A DNA stretch of 64,000 bases from NCBI GenBank assembly GCA_039583875.1, contig CM077159.1:394812-458811 (forward strand). The letters run 5' to 3'. The stretch comes from Platanthera guangdongensis. Lineage: Eukaryota > Streptophyta > Magnoliopsida > Asparagales > Orchidaceae. Shown in pieces: positions 32,380 through 43,057 of the stretch. Position 1 is the stretch's first letter, and each line of letters starts with the position of its first letter. A program made the position numbers and the translations under genes. Under the pieces are notes generated by a model. That model ran no database searches, was not told the DNA's origin, and saw only the letters and a program-made list of their open reading frames with translations.

Positions 32380-33310
32380 GATTTCCAATTCATGTAAAAC
32401 TTTTAACCAATTTATAATTAGGATAAAACTCTTTGTTTGTAAGCCTACATACGAATAAAATACCACAAATTAGATGAAAACAATACGATACATGATTAAC
32501 AAATTGTTCCAAATTAAAGTTCATGCAAAATAAAAGATAACTAAAGTTAAATCACCAAGACATAGGGAAGATTAAACGGGATTAATGAAAGATTAAATGC
32601 ATACAAAAATACCCTTCAAATCCTCCTTCTCTTGGATGCTCCACTTCGTGCTCCAGAAGTTCTCCCCAATGAAAATGATCTAAAGGTCCGTTCTAATTTT
32701 CTACAGGTTTTTAATAGTCTCCTAACAAATAGGGTCGGATACGGGTTCCAACACGGCCGTGTGTCAGGCGGTGTTGACGGTTCTAGGGAAGTTCCACACG
32801 AACAGGCGTGTCTGGTAGTGGGACGTGTCAGATGACCCGGATACTGACACGACCATATTGTTCTACATATTCTTCAGACACGGGTGGGTTAGCAGTCGAG
32901 GTCGAATGGACACGGGTAGGCACACGGGTGTATGCCAACCCGTGTGAGTCTCTGTCTTCTGCTTCCAGTTTCTTCAATTTCAGCGCACATAGGACACGGG
33001 TATGGACATGGGCGTGTCCCTACCCGTGTGAGCCTAATCTTTGTCCTGTCATCAGCCATGTTGACTTCGTGAACTCCTCTGTTTGCTCCAAGACTTTTAG
33101 TTCCATTGGTTGGCATTACCTGCATTAGAAAAATGAAAGAATAAATAGATCGCTTAATACAAGGAATAACCAAAAATCCTAACTGTGCTCTCCTATTCAT
33201 GATAAGACAATTTCTCAACTATTCTCGCGAAATTACTACAAAAGAGGTACAAAATAGTAGACATGATTACAATTATGATAGTAAAAAGCCTATCATAATC
33301 GCACTCAGCA
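32380..33310 (-). mobile_element. LTR1 of the Athila array, right part
   Basis: Continuation of LTR1 after W. It contains the ACACGGGT/ACCCGTGT motif array (about 32745-33035, including ACACGGCCGTGT at 32750) and a 10-bp-stem hairpin (33272-33281 with 33290-33299) near the LTR start. The plus-strand right end is ...gcactcagCA. The TATA position of LTR2 (TATAAAAAA) reads TATTAAAAA here, so this promoter may be dead. Confidence 0.85.
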
Positions 33311-33330
33311 AATACCCCCAGACTTAGATG
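33311..33330 (-). promoter_or_regulatory. Polypurine tract of copy Y
   Basis: The minus strand reads aagtctgggggtatt, directly before the LTR1 start. X has the same site at 44668-44685. Confidence 0.6.
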
Positions 33331-33490
33331 TTTGTTTTGTAAGGCCCCTAGCCGATCCAACGTGACAGCGTCACGGCTCCGCTCTAGGCAACCCTACCGG
33401 GCTGCAGCCCAAGCACCCCAACCCCTCTCCATCCACAGGCGGGTTGTTGGTGGCCACAGCCTCCCTTTCATGAGGTAAACTCGATAGTCA

Positions 33491-33570
33491 AGCCCGCACT
33501 ACGGGGACTTCCCAGGAGGTCACCCATCCCAGTACTACTCCAGCCCGAGCACGCTTAACTATGGAGTTCT
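33491..33570 (-). repeat. 5S rRNA-like segment, unit A
   Basis: Complementary copy of the unit B 5S-like segment, with intact A-box-like AGTTAAGCGTGCTCGGGC and C-box-like GGATGGGTGACCTCCTGGGA. Not a 5S gene: the first third of 5S is replaced. Confidence 0.8.
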
Positions 33571-33622
33571 TTCAACTCTCATCACTAATTGATCTGCAGA
33601 TCAATTAGTGATGAGAGTTGAA

Positions 33623-33702
33623 AGAACTCCATAGTTAAGCGTGCTCGGGCTGGAGTAGTACTGGGATGGGTGACCTCCTGGGAAGTCCCCGTAGTGCGGG
33701 CT
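33623..33702 (+). repeat. 5S rRNA-like segment, unit B
   Basis: Reads agaactccatagttaagcg onward to gaagtccccgtagtgcgggc. It matches plant 5S rRNA from about base 45 to the 3' end with a few changes, keeping the A box, intermediate element and C box, so Pol III binding is plausible. Confidence 0.85.
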
Positions 33703-34027
33703 TGACTATCGAGTTTACCTCATGAAAGGGAGGCTGTGGCCACCAACAACCCGCCTGTGGATGGAGAGGGGTTGGGGTGCTTGGGCTGCAGCCCGGTAGG
33801 GTTGCCTAGAGCGGAGCCGTGACGCTGTCACGTTGGATCGGCTAGGGGCCTTACAATAAAAAGTGCACTTTTATTGTAAGGCCCCTAGCCGATCCAACGT
33901 GACAGCGTCACGGCTCCGCTCTAGGCGACCCTACCGGGCTGCAGCCCAAGCACCCCAACCCCTCTCCATCCACAGGCGGGTTGTTGGTGGCCACAGCCTC
34001 CCTTTGATGAGGTAAACTCGATAGTCA

Positions 34028-34107
34028 AGCCCGCACTACGGGGACTTCCCAGGAGGTCACCCATCCCAGTACTACTCCAGCCCGAGCACGCTTAACTATG
34101 GAGTTCT
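34028..34107 (-). repeat. 5S rRNA-like segment, unit C
   Basis: Same segment as unit A. Unit C carries changes (gatgagg for catgagg, gcgacc for gcaacc) shared with D/E. Confidence 0.8.
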
Positions 34108-34296
34108 TTCAACTCTCATCACCAATTGAGCTGCACTTTTTATTGTAACGTCCCTAGCCGATCCAACGTGACAGCGTCACGGCTCCGCTCTAGGCGACGC
34201 TACCGGGCTGCAGCCCAAGCACCCCAACCCCTCTCCCTCCACAGGCGGGTTGTTGGTGGCCACAGCCTCCCTTTGATGAGGTAAACTCGATAGTCA

Positions 34297-34376
34297 AGCC
34301 CGCACTACGGGGACTTCCCAGGAGGTCACCCATCCCAGTACTACTCCAGCCCGAGCACGCTTAACTATGGAGTTCT
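34297..34376 (-). repeat. 5S rRNA-like segment, unit D
   Basis: Same 5S-like segment. Unit D differs from C by gacgct for gaccct, ctccctcc for ctccatcc and the terminus TGTAACGTCC. Confidence 0.8.
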
Positions 34377-34428
34377 TTCAACTCTCATCACCAATTAAGC
34401 TGCAGCTCAGTTGGTGATGAGAGTTGAA

Positions 34429-34508
34429 AGAACTCCATAGTTAAGCGTGCTCGGGCTGGAGTAGTACTGGGATGGGTGACCTCCTGGGAAGTCCCCGTAG
34501 TGCGGGCT
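34429..34508 (+). repeat. 5S rRNA-like segment, unit E
   Basis: Inverted partner of unit D, sharing its private changes, which shows that D and E arose from one another. Confidence 0.8.
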
Positions 34509-34666
34509 TGACTATCGAGTTTACCTCATCAAAGGGAGGCTGTGGCCACCAACAACCCGCCTGTGGAGGGAGAGGGGTTGGGGTGCTTGGGCTGCAGCCC
34601 GGTAGCGTCGCCTAGAGCGGAGCCGTGACGCTGTCACGTTGGATCGGCTAGGGACGTTACATGTTT

Positions 34667-35652
34667 GTCCCTAAGCAAACTAATTCAAACACTTGGGTTA
34701 GCAATAAATAATTTTACCTCCGCATACTGGTTGCTATGAATTTAAATAGAACTTTGATGATGTAACCGTATAGGAAATAGTTTAGCCGACGTTTCTAAGT
34801 ATAGATTTGTCTTAAAAATCCTCCAATATATCTTTTAACTATCTTTCACTCTTTCTTAGAAATAAAGGTATAGTGATCTATGACAAATGTGAGGAGAAAA
34901 TAACAATCTCAATAAGATACGTATTAGTATTTGAAAACTTATAAATACCCACATTGATAGTCATGAGCTTACCCTTTTCACAACCTCTCCACGACACTAG
35001 TTAGAATTAGTGAGGTCGGATCCTTAGGACTTGTATTATGTTGTAGCCTTTTTGGTTTAGGATAGAAGATTATAGGTGAGGCAATCAAAGGTAAATTTGA
35101 TGGATTTTGTTTTCTTTTCTTTCACACCTAAATCACAATTGAGCCTTTTTGTTGGTACATACCTTAACATACATCAGTGATATAAAAGCACCCCCAGACT
35201 TTGCAATTAGTTTACTTCCCACATTTTTTTGAAAGATACTCTGTATTTTCATTTTATTTTTTTAACCGAGGGGCCATAGTAGGGATCATTCCGAGTGGGT
35301 GCAAGTATACACACACAAATTACGAATCAACAAAGTTCAAAACTCTATGAGTCTACATCAATTCATTTTAATCAGCGTGCGAAGTTAAATTAGATAATTA
35401 TAATCCCAAACGAATGAATAATGAGAGCTTAAAAGAGTAACAAAAACCAATAATTTTTTTTAATGGGGGTATAACAAACTTGAGTATTATGATAGCAAAA
35501 TTATAATCAATTGTAATCATGTCTATCACATCAATTATAAAATGGAAGAAAATCCACCCCCAGATTGAAAATTTGCAATGTCCTCATTGTAATGTAAAGT
35601 GCTGAAATAGTAATTTCACTAATAAAAAAAACTACTATCATGAAAATAGAAG
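34667..35652 (-). other. Y 3' UTR between PPT and ORF3
   Basis: AT-rich and non-coding. Compared with X it lacks about 560 bp after the tatacac at about 35313. It contains the tcaattataaaatggaag sequence (35526) that marks the copia junction in Z. Confidence 0.7.
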
Positions 35653-36979
35653 ATCACATGAAATCATATATAATATCTTAAATACACTGATATAAAAAAT
35701 ACTACAATATATAAATACATGCCAAAAGTAAGACAGCTGGTCGGTCTGGTCGTCGGGGAAGTATGGCTGGCCAGGAGCTGCCGGTGCGCGAGGAGCAATC
35801 CCAGGTGGTCCCTGATCTGAATGAGGAGGTCCTCTGTCCACGTCTGCGCATCCTCGATACGCTGGAAGCGTGTCAAGATCTCGGTCTCGAAGAAATGTCG
35901 GAGCTCTCACGAATAATGCGAATGAGCTGGAGGAGGAGCAGCAGAAGACTCGCCCTAAGAATGAGTAGAACGGGACGGAGGCACCATCGGCCAATCGAGC
36001 TCCGGATCCACCTCATAGTCATCGGCATCCTGCACGTGTGGTCCACGCCTCGCAAGTGAATAAATAATGCCTCCCCAGCCCGGAAGGGCGATGATGAGGC
36101 GGAGGGACCGAAGACTGGCCATCATAATCAGCACGGTCCTCGTGACCACGGTCATCAGGGGGAGGGCTGAGAAGATGCCCATGTTCTTCACCAGGCGGGT
36201 AATGTAGGGTGCTACACAAATATACCCTATGCGGGAGTTGTCAGCCTGGTGGAGGATGAACTGGGAGAGCAGGAAACCTAGGTGAAGGGGATAACGAGAC
36301 GACATGCTATAGAGGTATAACACGTCCTGCCGACTAACAACGCCGAAGCTTTCGCCCCGGCCGCTCAAGGTGTGGCTAAGGAGGCGGTGAATGTAATGGA
36401 GGGCGGGAGAATACAACTAGGAGGCCTTAGAACTCTTGGCCTTATACGAACTAAGATCAAAAGAATGCCGGGTCCAAATGTTGCCGGCAAGGTTGCGAGA
36501 GGGGAGGTCAAAATGAAGCTCGGGGTAGGCGGCACTGAAGAGGAATGAGTCCTCGTACATCCCTAAATATTGGGTGAACTGGAGCAGGGTGAGTGTGTAA
36601 AAAGTGCCCCGACTCGAAAGGAAATGACCCCCTCATGTGTGTGAGCAGAATCAATGAGATTAGGCCTAATATTTAAGTAAAATGAGGACATGAACTCGAG
36701 TGTGAGTTCCTTAAATCCTAACTCCTCTATCGTAAATAACTGCTCCCAACCCGTTACAGATATTAATTCCCTAACATCCCCCGCTAAATTTATCTATTCG
36801 AGGACACTCGAATCAATTATTCGGATGTCTTGAAATTTCTTCGATTGGAGGCGGTTGTAGCGGGCGACGTGTGCAGGATCTGTGAACACCAGCGGTGCAG
36901 TGGCGTCACGCCTCTCCGTAGATAGAGCCTAGAGCTCCGGTCGACGACGACGACCTCCTTGGGTTCTTCCGGAAGACAT
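35653..36979 (-). pseudogene. Athila-type ORF3, copy Y
   Basis: ATG at 36979 (MSSGRTQGG). Same protein family as the Z copy. The CGA at about 36831 is still sense where Z and X have TGA, but the first half breaks elsewhere: a TAG near 36790 and a one-base loss near 36610 (cgactcgaaa). 36416-35955 is open and covers the conserved middle (LLSHTLSGRGESFGVV, HLGFLLSQFILHQADNSRIG). The C-terminal segment (FQRIEDAQTWTEDLL) is in another frame at 35876-35664. Confidence 0.75.
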
Positions 36980-37903
36980 TATCTGTGGAAAAATAGAGAG
37001 ATTTTTTTTTAAAAAAACTACATTGGTGGAGAAGAATTGGGAAAGAAAAGTGGAGATGAAGAAGAAAATGCATAAAAATGGAAACGAAATGTTGCCTAGG
37101 ATGAAAGAAGACGAACGTCGGACACGAAGCCGCGCACGTTGAAGGCGAAAATTCATCCGGACCTGAAGGCAAAAACTTGTACAGAACTGATGCTGGGAAA
37201 CCAGGGAAGGGGATGAAGATGAACATCACACGACCTCCATTTAAAGGAGACGAACACGGGTGCGCACACGGCTGTTTGTGCACCCGTGTTAGGGAATCTA
37301 AACCCTCGTGGAACACGGGGTGACTCGAGACGTGTGGTCAAAGTCATGGGAGGGCATCGTGTCAGGCAAACACGGTCAACAACACGACTGTGTTTTGACC
37401 CGTGTCTGATCTGGCACAGCGTATTAAACAAAAAACATGGGTTACGATACGGGTGGGTGGATACCCGTGTCTTTGTTGGGCAGCATTCGTCGACCGACAA
37501 CATGACACCAAACACGGCCGGGTGTCGCCCCGTATGCTTCTCGGGAAATAATTCGTCGACCAGCGACACGACGCAGCAAACGGTTAGGTGATGACCCGTG
37601 TAGAGTCACACGGGCATGCACATGGGTGGGTGTCCACCCGTATCCAATGACACAGCCACCCACACAGGTTGGTGTGCACCCATGTGGTTCTCGGGATGAA
37701 TCTTTCCTACTCCAGATTTTAAATGACACGGCTGGGCCTGAGGCTGTGTTGAGCACACGGCAACCCACACGGGGTGTGGTGACCTGTGTCCTCCTTTACC
37801 TTTCGAATTCTTCCTTGGTGAATTTTATTATAGAATTTTTCCCTAAAACCTAACTATACTTCAAATTTTATAACTTATGAATATTACTACATTTTACATA
37901 ATC
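36980..37903 (-). repeat. Integrase-ORF3 spacer with ACACGGGT motif array (copy Y)
   Basis: The motif array spans about 37252-37790 and ends next to CCTTTAAATGG at about 37239. The long palindrome of X is present here in decayed form at 37370-37405. Confidence 0.7.
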
Positions 37904-39057
37904 CTAATCTAGACGGAGGCTGGTCTCTTGATGAGCGAAGTCTTTAGGAAGCTCACCATAATAAGGCTTTAGTCGGTGTCCATTAACTTTAAAATCTCCC
38001 TTCTCTGGGTGGGTAAGTTCGATGGTGCCGTAGGGAAAGTCTTCTTTAACCTTGAAGGTTCCAGACCACTTAGACCTTAAATTCCATGGGAATAAATGAA
38101 AATGGGAATTGAAATGGAGGACTTGGTCACCTTTTTAGAATATCTTGGTTTTGTGAAGGTGACGGTCATGAAATAGCTTGGTCTTCTCCTTATAAATCCT
38201 GGAATTTTCATAGGCCATGGTTCTCCAGTCATCTAACTCGTTAAGTTGATGTTTACGTTTCTCCCCTATAGAATTAGTATCAAAATTCAAAGAGCATATC
38301 GCCCAATACGACTTGTGTTCTAATTCTATATGCAGGTGACAGGATTTACCATAGACTAATCTAAAGGAGATGGTCCCTATAGGTATTATAAAGGCGGTCC
38401 TATATGCCCAGAAATAATCATTAAGTTTTCTAGACCATTGCTTCCTATTCCCTTCTATAGATTTTTCTAAGATACTCTTAAGCTCTCTATTGGAAACTTC
38501 AGCTTGACCACTAGTTTGCGGATGATAAGGAGTGATTATCCTATGTGTAACTCCATATTTTTCCAATACTTTATCTAGCTGCAAATTACAGAAATGTGAA
38601 CCCCTATCGCTAATAAGTGCACGTAGTGTGCCAAATCGTGCAAATAAGGATTTTAAAAATCGGACTACTACCCTACTATCATTAGTAGGCAAAGCTTGAG
38701 CTTCAACCCACTTCGATACATAATCTACAACTACTAAAATATATTTATTCCCAAAAGAAACTGGAAGTGGTCCCATAAAATCAATCCCCCACACATCGTA
38801 TACTTCACATTCAAGAATAATTTTTTGTGGCATTTCATGTAATTTAGAAATATTACCTGCTTTCTGACAAGAATCACATGAAAGCACATACCTTTAGGCA
38901 TCCCTGAATAGAAGGGGCCAATAAAAACTAGAATCAAGAACCTTTTTTGCCGAGCGATTTGCTCCATAGTTACCACCGATAGGGCCTGAATGACACTGCT
39001 CCAAAAGTTTCCAACCTTCCTCCGCTGATACACACCTTCGTATAACGGAATCTGCAC
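37904..39057 (-). pseudogene. Ty3/gypsy integrase, copy Y
   Basis: The main open stretch 38887-38135 has CDSCQKAG (end of the HHCC finger), Asp in IDFMGPLP, Asp in SDRGSHF and Glu in [10 protein letters not shown]. The finger's His residues lie upstream to about 39020 after a TAG near 38897. The C-terminal domain runs on past a stop at 38135 to the native stop at 37904. Confidence 0.85.
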
Positions 39058-39274
39058 ATATTCGAAAAAGAAAGGGGTCCTCCCAAAAGTATTATTTCAA
39101 GTCAGAGAAAAATTTCTTTTTCTGCTGATATGAAAATTCTTTTGGAAGGAACTTAACTACAAGATTGTTTGCATAATCCGCAAACCATGGATAATAAAGA
39201 TGTATATTTGTAGATACGACAAATAGCGATTCCTCAGGAAATGTATCAGAAATTTTAGATTCATCTAACATTGA

Positions 39275-40612
39275 TCATAGTTGATTTTCTAAACATGAAA
39301 GATGGTCTGCCACTAAGTTTTCTGCTCCTCGTTTATCCATAATTTCTAAATCAAATTCTTGTAATAAAAGAACCCAACGGATTAAACGAGGCTTGGCTTC
39401 CTCCTTGGCTAATATATACCTTAGGGCAGAGTGATCAATATATACTACGACTTTAAATAATGTTAAATAAGATCTAAATTTATCGAAGGCGAATACCACT
39501 GCTTGGAGTTCTTTCTCTGTAGTTGTATAATTCTCCTGCGCATTATTAAGTGTTTTGCTAGCATAGTATATAGGGTGAAAGTGTTTGTTTCAACGTTGTC
39601 CTAAAACAACCCCTACCACAAAAGTGCTAGCGTCACACATGATCTCAAATGGTTGACTAAAATCGAGTGTGATCATAATAGGAGAATTAATTAATTTCTC
39701 TTTTAAGAACTCAAAGGCATGCAGACACTCTTGTTCAAAAATGAAAGGTGTGTCTTTTTCTAACAGCCTGGTAAGTGGTTTAGCTATTTTAGAGAAGTAT
39801 TAATAAACCGGCGGTAAAATCCCGCATGTCCTAAGAAACTTCTCACTGCCTTAACAAAGGTTGGTGGTGGTAATTTTTCTATGGTCTCAATTTTCGCTCT
39901 TTCAATTTGGATTCCTTGGGTTGAGATTTTATGGCCAAGTACTAACCCTTCTTTGACCATGAAATGTCACTTCTCCCAAATAAGCGCTAGGTTAGTCTCC
40001 TCACACCTCCTAAGAACTTTCTCTAAATTATTCAAACATAGATCAAACGAGTCGCCAAAAACAAAAAAAATCATCCATAAATACTTCCATGATATCTTCA
40101 AAATATTCGTTAAAGATGGCTAGCATGCACCTTTGAAAAGTGGCGGGTGCATTACATAACCCGAAATACATACGTTTATAGACAAATGTATCGAATGGGC
40201 AAGTAAATGTTGTTTTCTCCCGGTCTTCTGGTGCTATAGGAATTTGAAAGTATCCAGAAAGTCCATCTAGAAAACAATAATAAGAATGTCCGGACAAACG
40301 TTCTAATATTTGGTCAATGAAAGGAATACGGAAATGGTCCTTCCTAGTGGCATCGTTTAACTTCCTATAGTTAATACAGACACGCCAACCTAATACCGTT
40401 CGCGTAGGAATTAACTCATTCTTATCGTTAGCTACCACTGTGCGACCACCCTTCTTAGGAACGACTTGTACAGGACTAACCCATGAACTATCCGAAATAG
40501 GATATATAATACCAATATCTAATAACTTAATAATCTCCGCCTTAACTACCTCTTTCATATTCGGGTTTAGCATACATTGCGGTTGAATAGAAGATTTATA
40601 GTATTCTTCCAA
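39275..40612 (-). pseudogene. RT and RNase H, copy Y (frameshifted)
   Basis: 40612-40043 encodes RT from its N-terminal NMKEVVKAEI, through WVSPVQVVPKK, WRVCINYRKLN and FLDGLSGYFQI, to the catalytic FMDDF near residue 179 (Met-Asp-Asp variant usual in this lineage). An 8-base A run at about 40068 (7 in X) then shifts the frame. The rest of RT and the start of RNase H have several stops; RNase H is readable at 39499-39275 ([22 protein letters not shown]). Confidence 0.85.
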
Positions 40613-40772
40613 GAGGATTTTGTGAGTGCAAAAACTAGGATTTATTTTTTTTGTTCTTCTAGATAACAGTTAGTAATGTAAATTTCTAATGGATCTTTAT
40701 AATAAAAATTAGAATGCATAGAAGTCATAAAATTATCCACACCATGAGATAAATAGCAATAATCATCATTAT

Positions 40773-41354
40773 CTAAAGAGTTTTCATAGTATTGCCAATT
40801 TGAAAAGTGACTTCATCTTCCCCTACTCGCAAAACAAATTTACTATCAAAAGCATCAATAAGCGCTCTAGAAGTGGCTAAAAATGGACTTCCTAATATAA
40901 GTGGTACTTCAATATTTTCATCCATATCTAGAATAACAAAATTAGCAGGAAATATAAACTTATCTACCTTAACCAATACATCCTCCACTATTCCTCTAGG
41001 ATACTTAACCGATCGATCTGCTAGTTGAATACTCATTCTAGTTGAGCTAAGTTCTCCTAGACCTCGTTTCAAATATAGTATGTAAGGTATTAAATTTATA
41101 CTAGCTCCTAAATCCGCTAAAGCTTTATTTACTTGCAAATCTTCGATTAAACATGGAATTGAAAATGAACCGGGATCCTTAAGTTTTTGTGGTAATTTAT
41201 TTTGCAAAATAGCAGAACATTCTTCACTAAGTGTTACTAAAGATAATTCCTCTATTTTCCATTTATTAGAAATTAAATCCTTAAGAAATTTTTCATACTT
41301 AGGCATTTGAATAATTTCAGAAAAAGTTAAATTGACAAGTAATTGTTTAAACAT
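40773..41354 (-). pseudogene. Athila aspartic protease, copy Y
   Basis: 194 residues, one open frame. Active-site loop ALADLGASINLIPY (Asp-Leu-Gly-Ala-Ser form typical of Athila), then LADRSVKYPRGIVEDVLVKV and the C-terminal ILGSPFLATSRALID, which corresponds to the conserved hydrophobic-Gly-Arg region. The best-preserved protease in the window; it lies between gag and RT and is separated from both by stops. Confidence 0.85.
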
Positions 41355-41372
41355 AGATAAAAATGTACCATA

Positions 41373-42903
41373 CTACGCATCCATGCGCTCCTTATTAAGC
41401 TTTGCTGGGTATGGTACTGCTAGTTGATATTCCATCGGTTGCACGTTCATCTCGCTTGATCCTTCGCCATTAGACTCCACTTGGGGTGCTTCGTTCATAA
41501 TCCTTGGGTCTTGTAACTCCTTTTCGTTCCCCAATTGAATGGCCTTTGCATGCTCCATAGGACTTGTCTCAGTATTTCCTGGAAGTGTTCCTTGTTGCCT
41601 TTTAGAAACCATCCTTGCAAGTTATCCAATCTGATTATCCAAATTCCGAATCGAGCCTTCTTGATCCCAGAAGGCTACATCGGTAGTTTGTATGAACTTG
41701 GTAAGCACATCTTCTAATGTAGGCTTCCTTTGTTTCAGTTGTTGTTGTTGTCCAAACATAGGTTACTTCCCTTGGTTGCCTTGTCCTCCCCAAGAGAAAT
41801 TGGGGTGGTTCCTCCATCCAGGATTATTTGTAGAACTATATGGGTTGTTTGCTTGGTTGAATGGAGGTCTAATATTATTGCCCATATAGTCAACATGCTT
41901 TTGTACTGAAGGTTCACAACTAGGAATTCCATTACATGAAGGGCCCCATTGTTGAGGTGCCATGGAGGGTGTTGCTAAGGTAAGGTTGTGCATCTTTTGG
42001 TGAAGCTTCTCTACTTGAATGGCTAAGGCAGTCACAACATCCACTTCATACATTCCTGCGGGCTTACTAGGCTTTTGTCTTACGGTAGTCCATTGATAGT
42101 TGTTCATAGGCATGTCTTCTATCAACTGCTGAGCCGCTTTAGGTGTCTTGTTATTTAAAGTGCCTCCACTAGCTGCATCTATCATCTGTTTAGTGGCCGG
42201 ATTGAGACCATTATAAAAAGTCTGAATCTGAAGCCATGAAGGTAGAGCATGGTGGGGACATCTCCTCAAAAGGTCCTTGAATCGTTCCCATATGTCATAC
42301 AACGATTCAGATTCCAATTGCATAAACGTAGAGATGTCATTCCCTAGCTTCGCAGTCTTTGCCGGTGGGAAATACTTCATCGAAAACTTCTCAACCATCA
42401 TATCCCAAGTAGTAATCGACCCTCTAGGTAATGAATTTAACCACTGCTTCACCTTATGCCTTAACAAGAATGGAAACAATCTCAATCGAATGGCATTGTT
42501 GGAAACACCATTGATCTTGAATGTGTCACATATCTCTAGGAATCCGGCCAAGTGGGTGTTAGGATGCTCATCTTGCAGGCCATCATACTGAACATACTGT
42601 TGAACCATCTTTATAACACTAGGCTTCAACTCGAAGTTATTGGTGACTATTGGCGGTCTAATGATGATTGACCCAGTTCCTTGGAGATTAGGTCTAGCAA
42701 AGTCAGACAGTTTGCTCGTTCTGATTGGCCATGGTGTCCAAATTTTCCGGATGATTCTCTCCTTGGTTAACTGTTTCTTCTTCTAATAGTTCGTTTGAAA
42801 TGTCTGTGGTGTTAACTCCCACATCCCTTTGGTTGGTGTTATGAATATTTCGCTCAGGTTTAGGATGAAATGGTGTTAGCCCAGAATTTCTGCCCCTGGT
42901 CAT
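41373..42903 (-). pseudogene. Athila gag, copy Y
   Basis: ATG 42903 (MTRGRNSG). A two-base loss near 42708 shifts the frame; 42629-41763 then covers the capsid-like domain (ICDTFKINGVS, LRLFPFLLRHKVKQWLNSLP, MIDAASGGTLNNKTP) and a Gln/Asn/Pro-rich tail. A TAA at 41763-41765 (CAA in X) ends it; the same region continues at 41612-41373 (QQGTLPGNTETSP), the conserved gag-protease linker. No zinc knuckle is obvious. Confidence 0.85.
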
Positions 42904-43033
42904 AGACTAATAGACTACAAAACAGAGATTAAGCGATATAATTATTCCATAAACTAATTTACAATTATACATATTAATAAACTAACATTGGTAGATTAAT
43001 AAAGTTTAGGCTTTCAAAATATTGAAATCGACA

Positions 43034-43051
43034 TCCCCGGCAACGGCGCCA
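43034..43051 (-). promoter_or_regulatory. Primer binding site (tRNA-Asp type), copy Y
   Basis: The minus strand reads TGGCGCCGTTGCCGGGGA, the PBS sequence of Athila elements, next to LTR2. Confidence 0.9.
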
Positions 43052-43057
43052 GAAACT

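Larger units (their letters stand above)
33338..34661. mobile_element. Cassandra-like TRIM cluster: five 5S-rRNA-derived LTR-like units in palindromic arrangement
   Basis: A 1,324-bp insertion flanked by tgttt (33333-33337, 34662-34666); the homologous site in X (about 44687) is empty. It consists of five about 261-bp TG...CA units: A 33338-33598 (-), B 33595-33855 (+), C 33875-34135 (-), D 34144-34404 (-), E 34401-34661 (+), strand being that of the 5S-like part. A/B form a 259-bp inverted repeat with no mismatch noticed, centred at 33596/33597; D/E form a second pair centred at 34402/34403. Each unit holds the 3' two-thirds of plant 5S rRNA including the internal promoter. Cassandra TRIMs carry 5S sequence in their LTRs; the usual PBS and internal domain are absent, so the form is aberrant. 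Confidence 0.75.
33311..43057 (-). mobile_element. Athila-like element, copy Y, internal region (most complete copy)
   Basis: Bounded by LTR1 (33310) and LTR2 (43058): PBS at 43034-43051, PPT next to 33311. About 8.4 kb without the Cassandra-like insertion. Minus-strand order: gag, protease, RT, RNase H, integrase, spacer array, ORF3, 3' UTR. All genes are present but broken by stops and small indels. Confidence 0.88.

Noticed and set aside
33491..34508. Functional 5S rRNA genes
   Set aside because: Only the 3' two-thirds of 5S is present, with changes, inside TG...CA units; the 5' third and a normal 5S spacer and terminator are missing.
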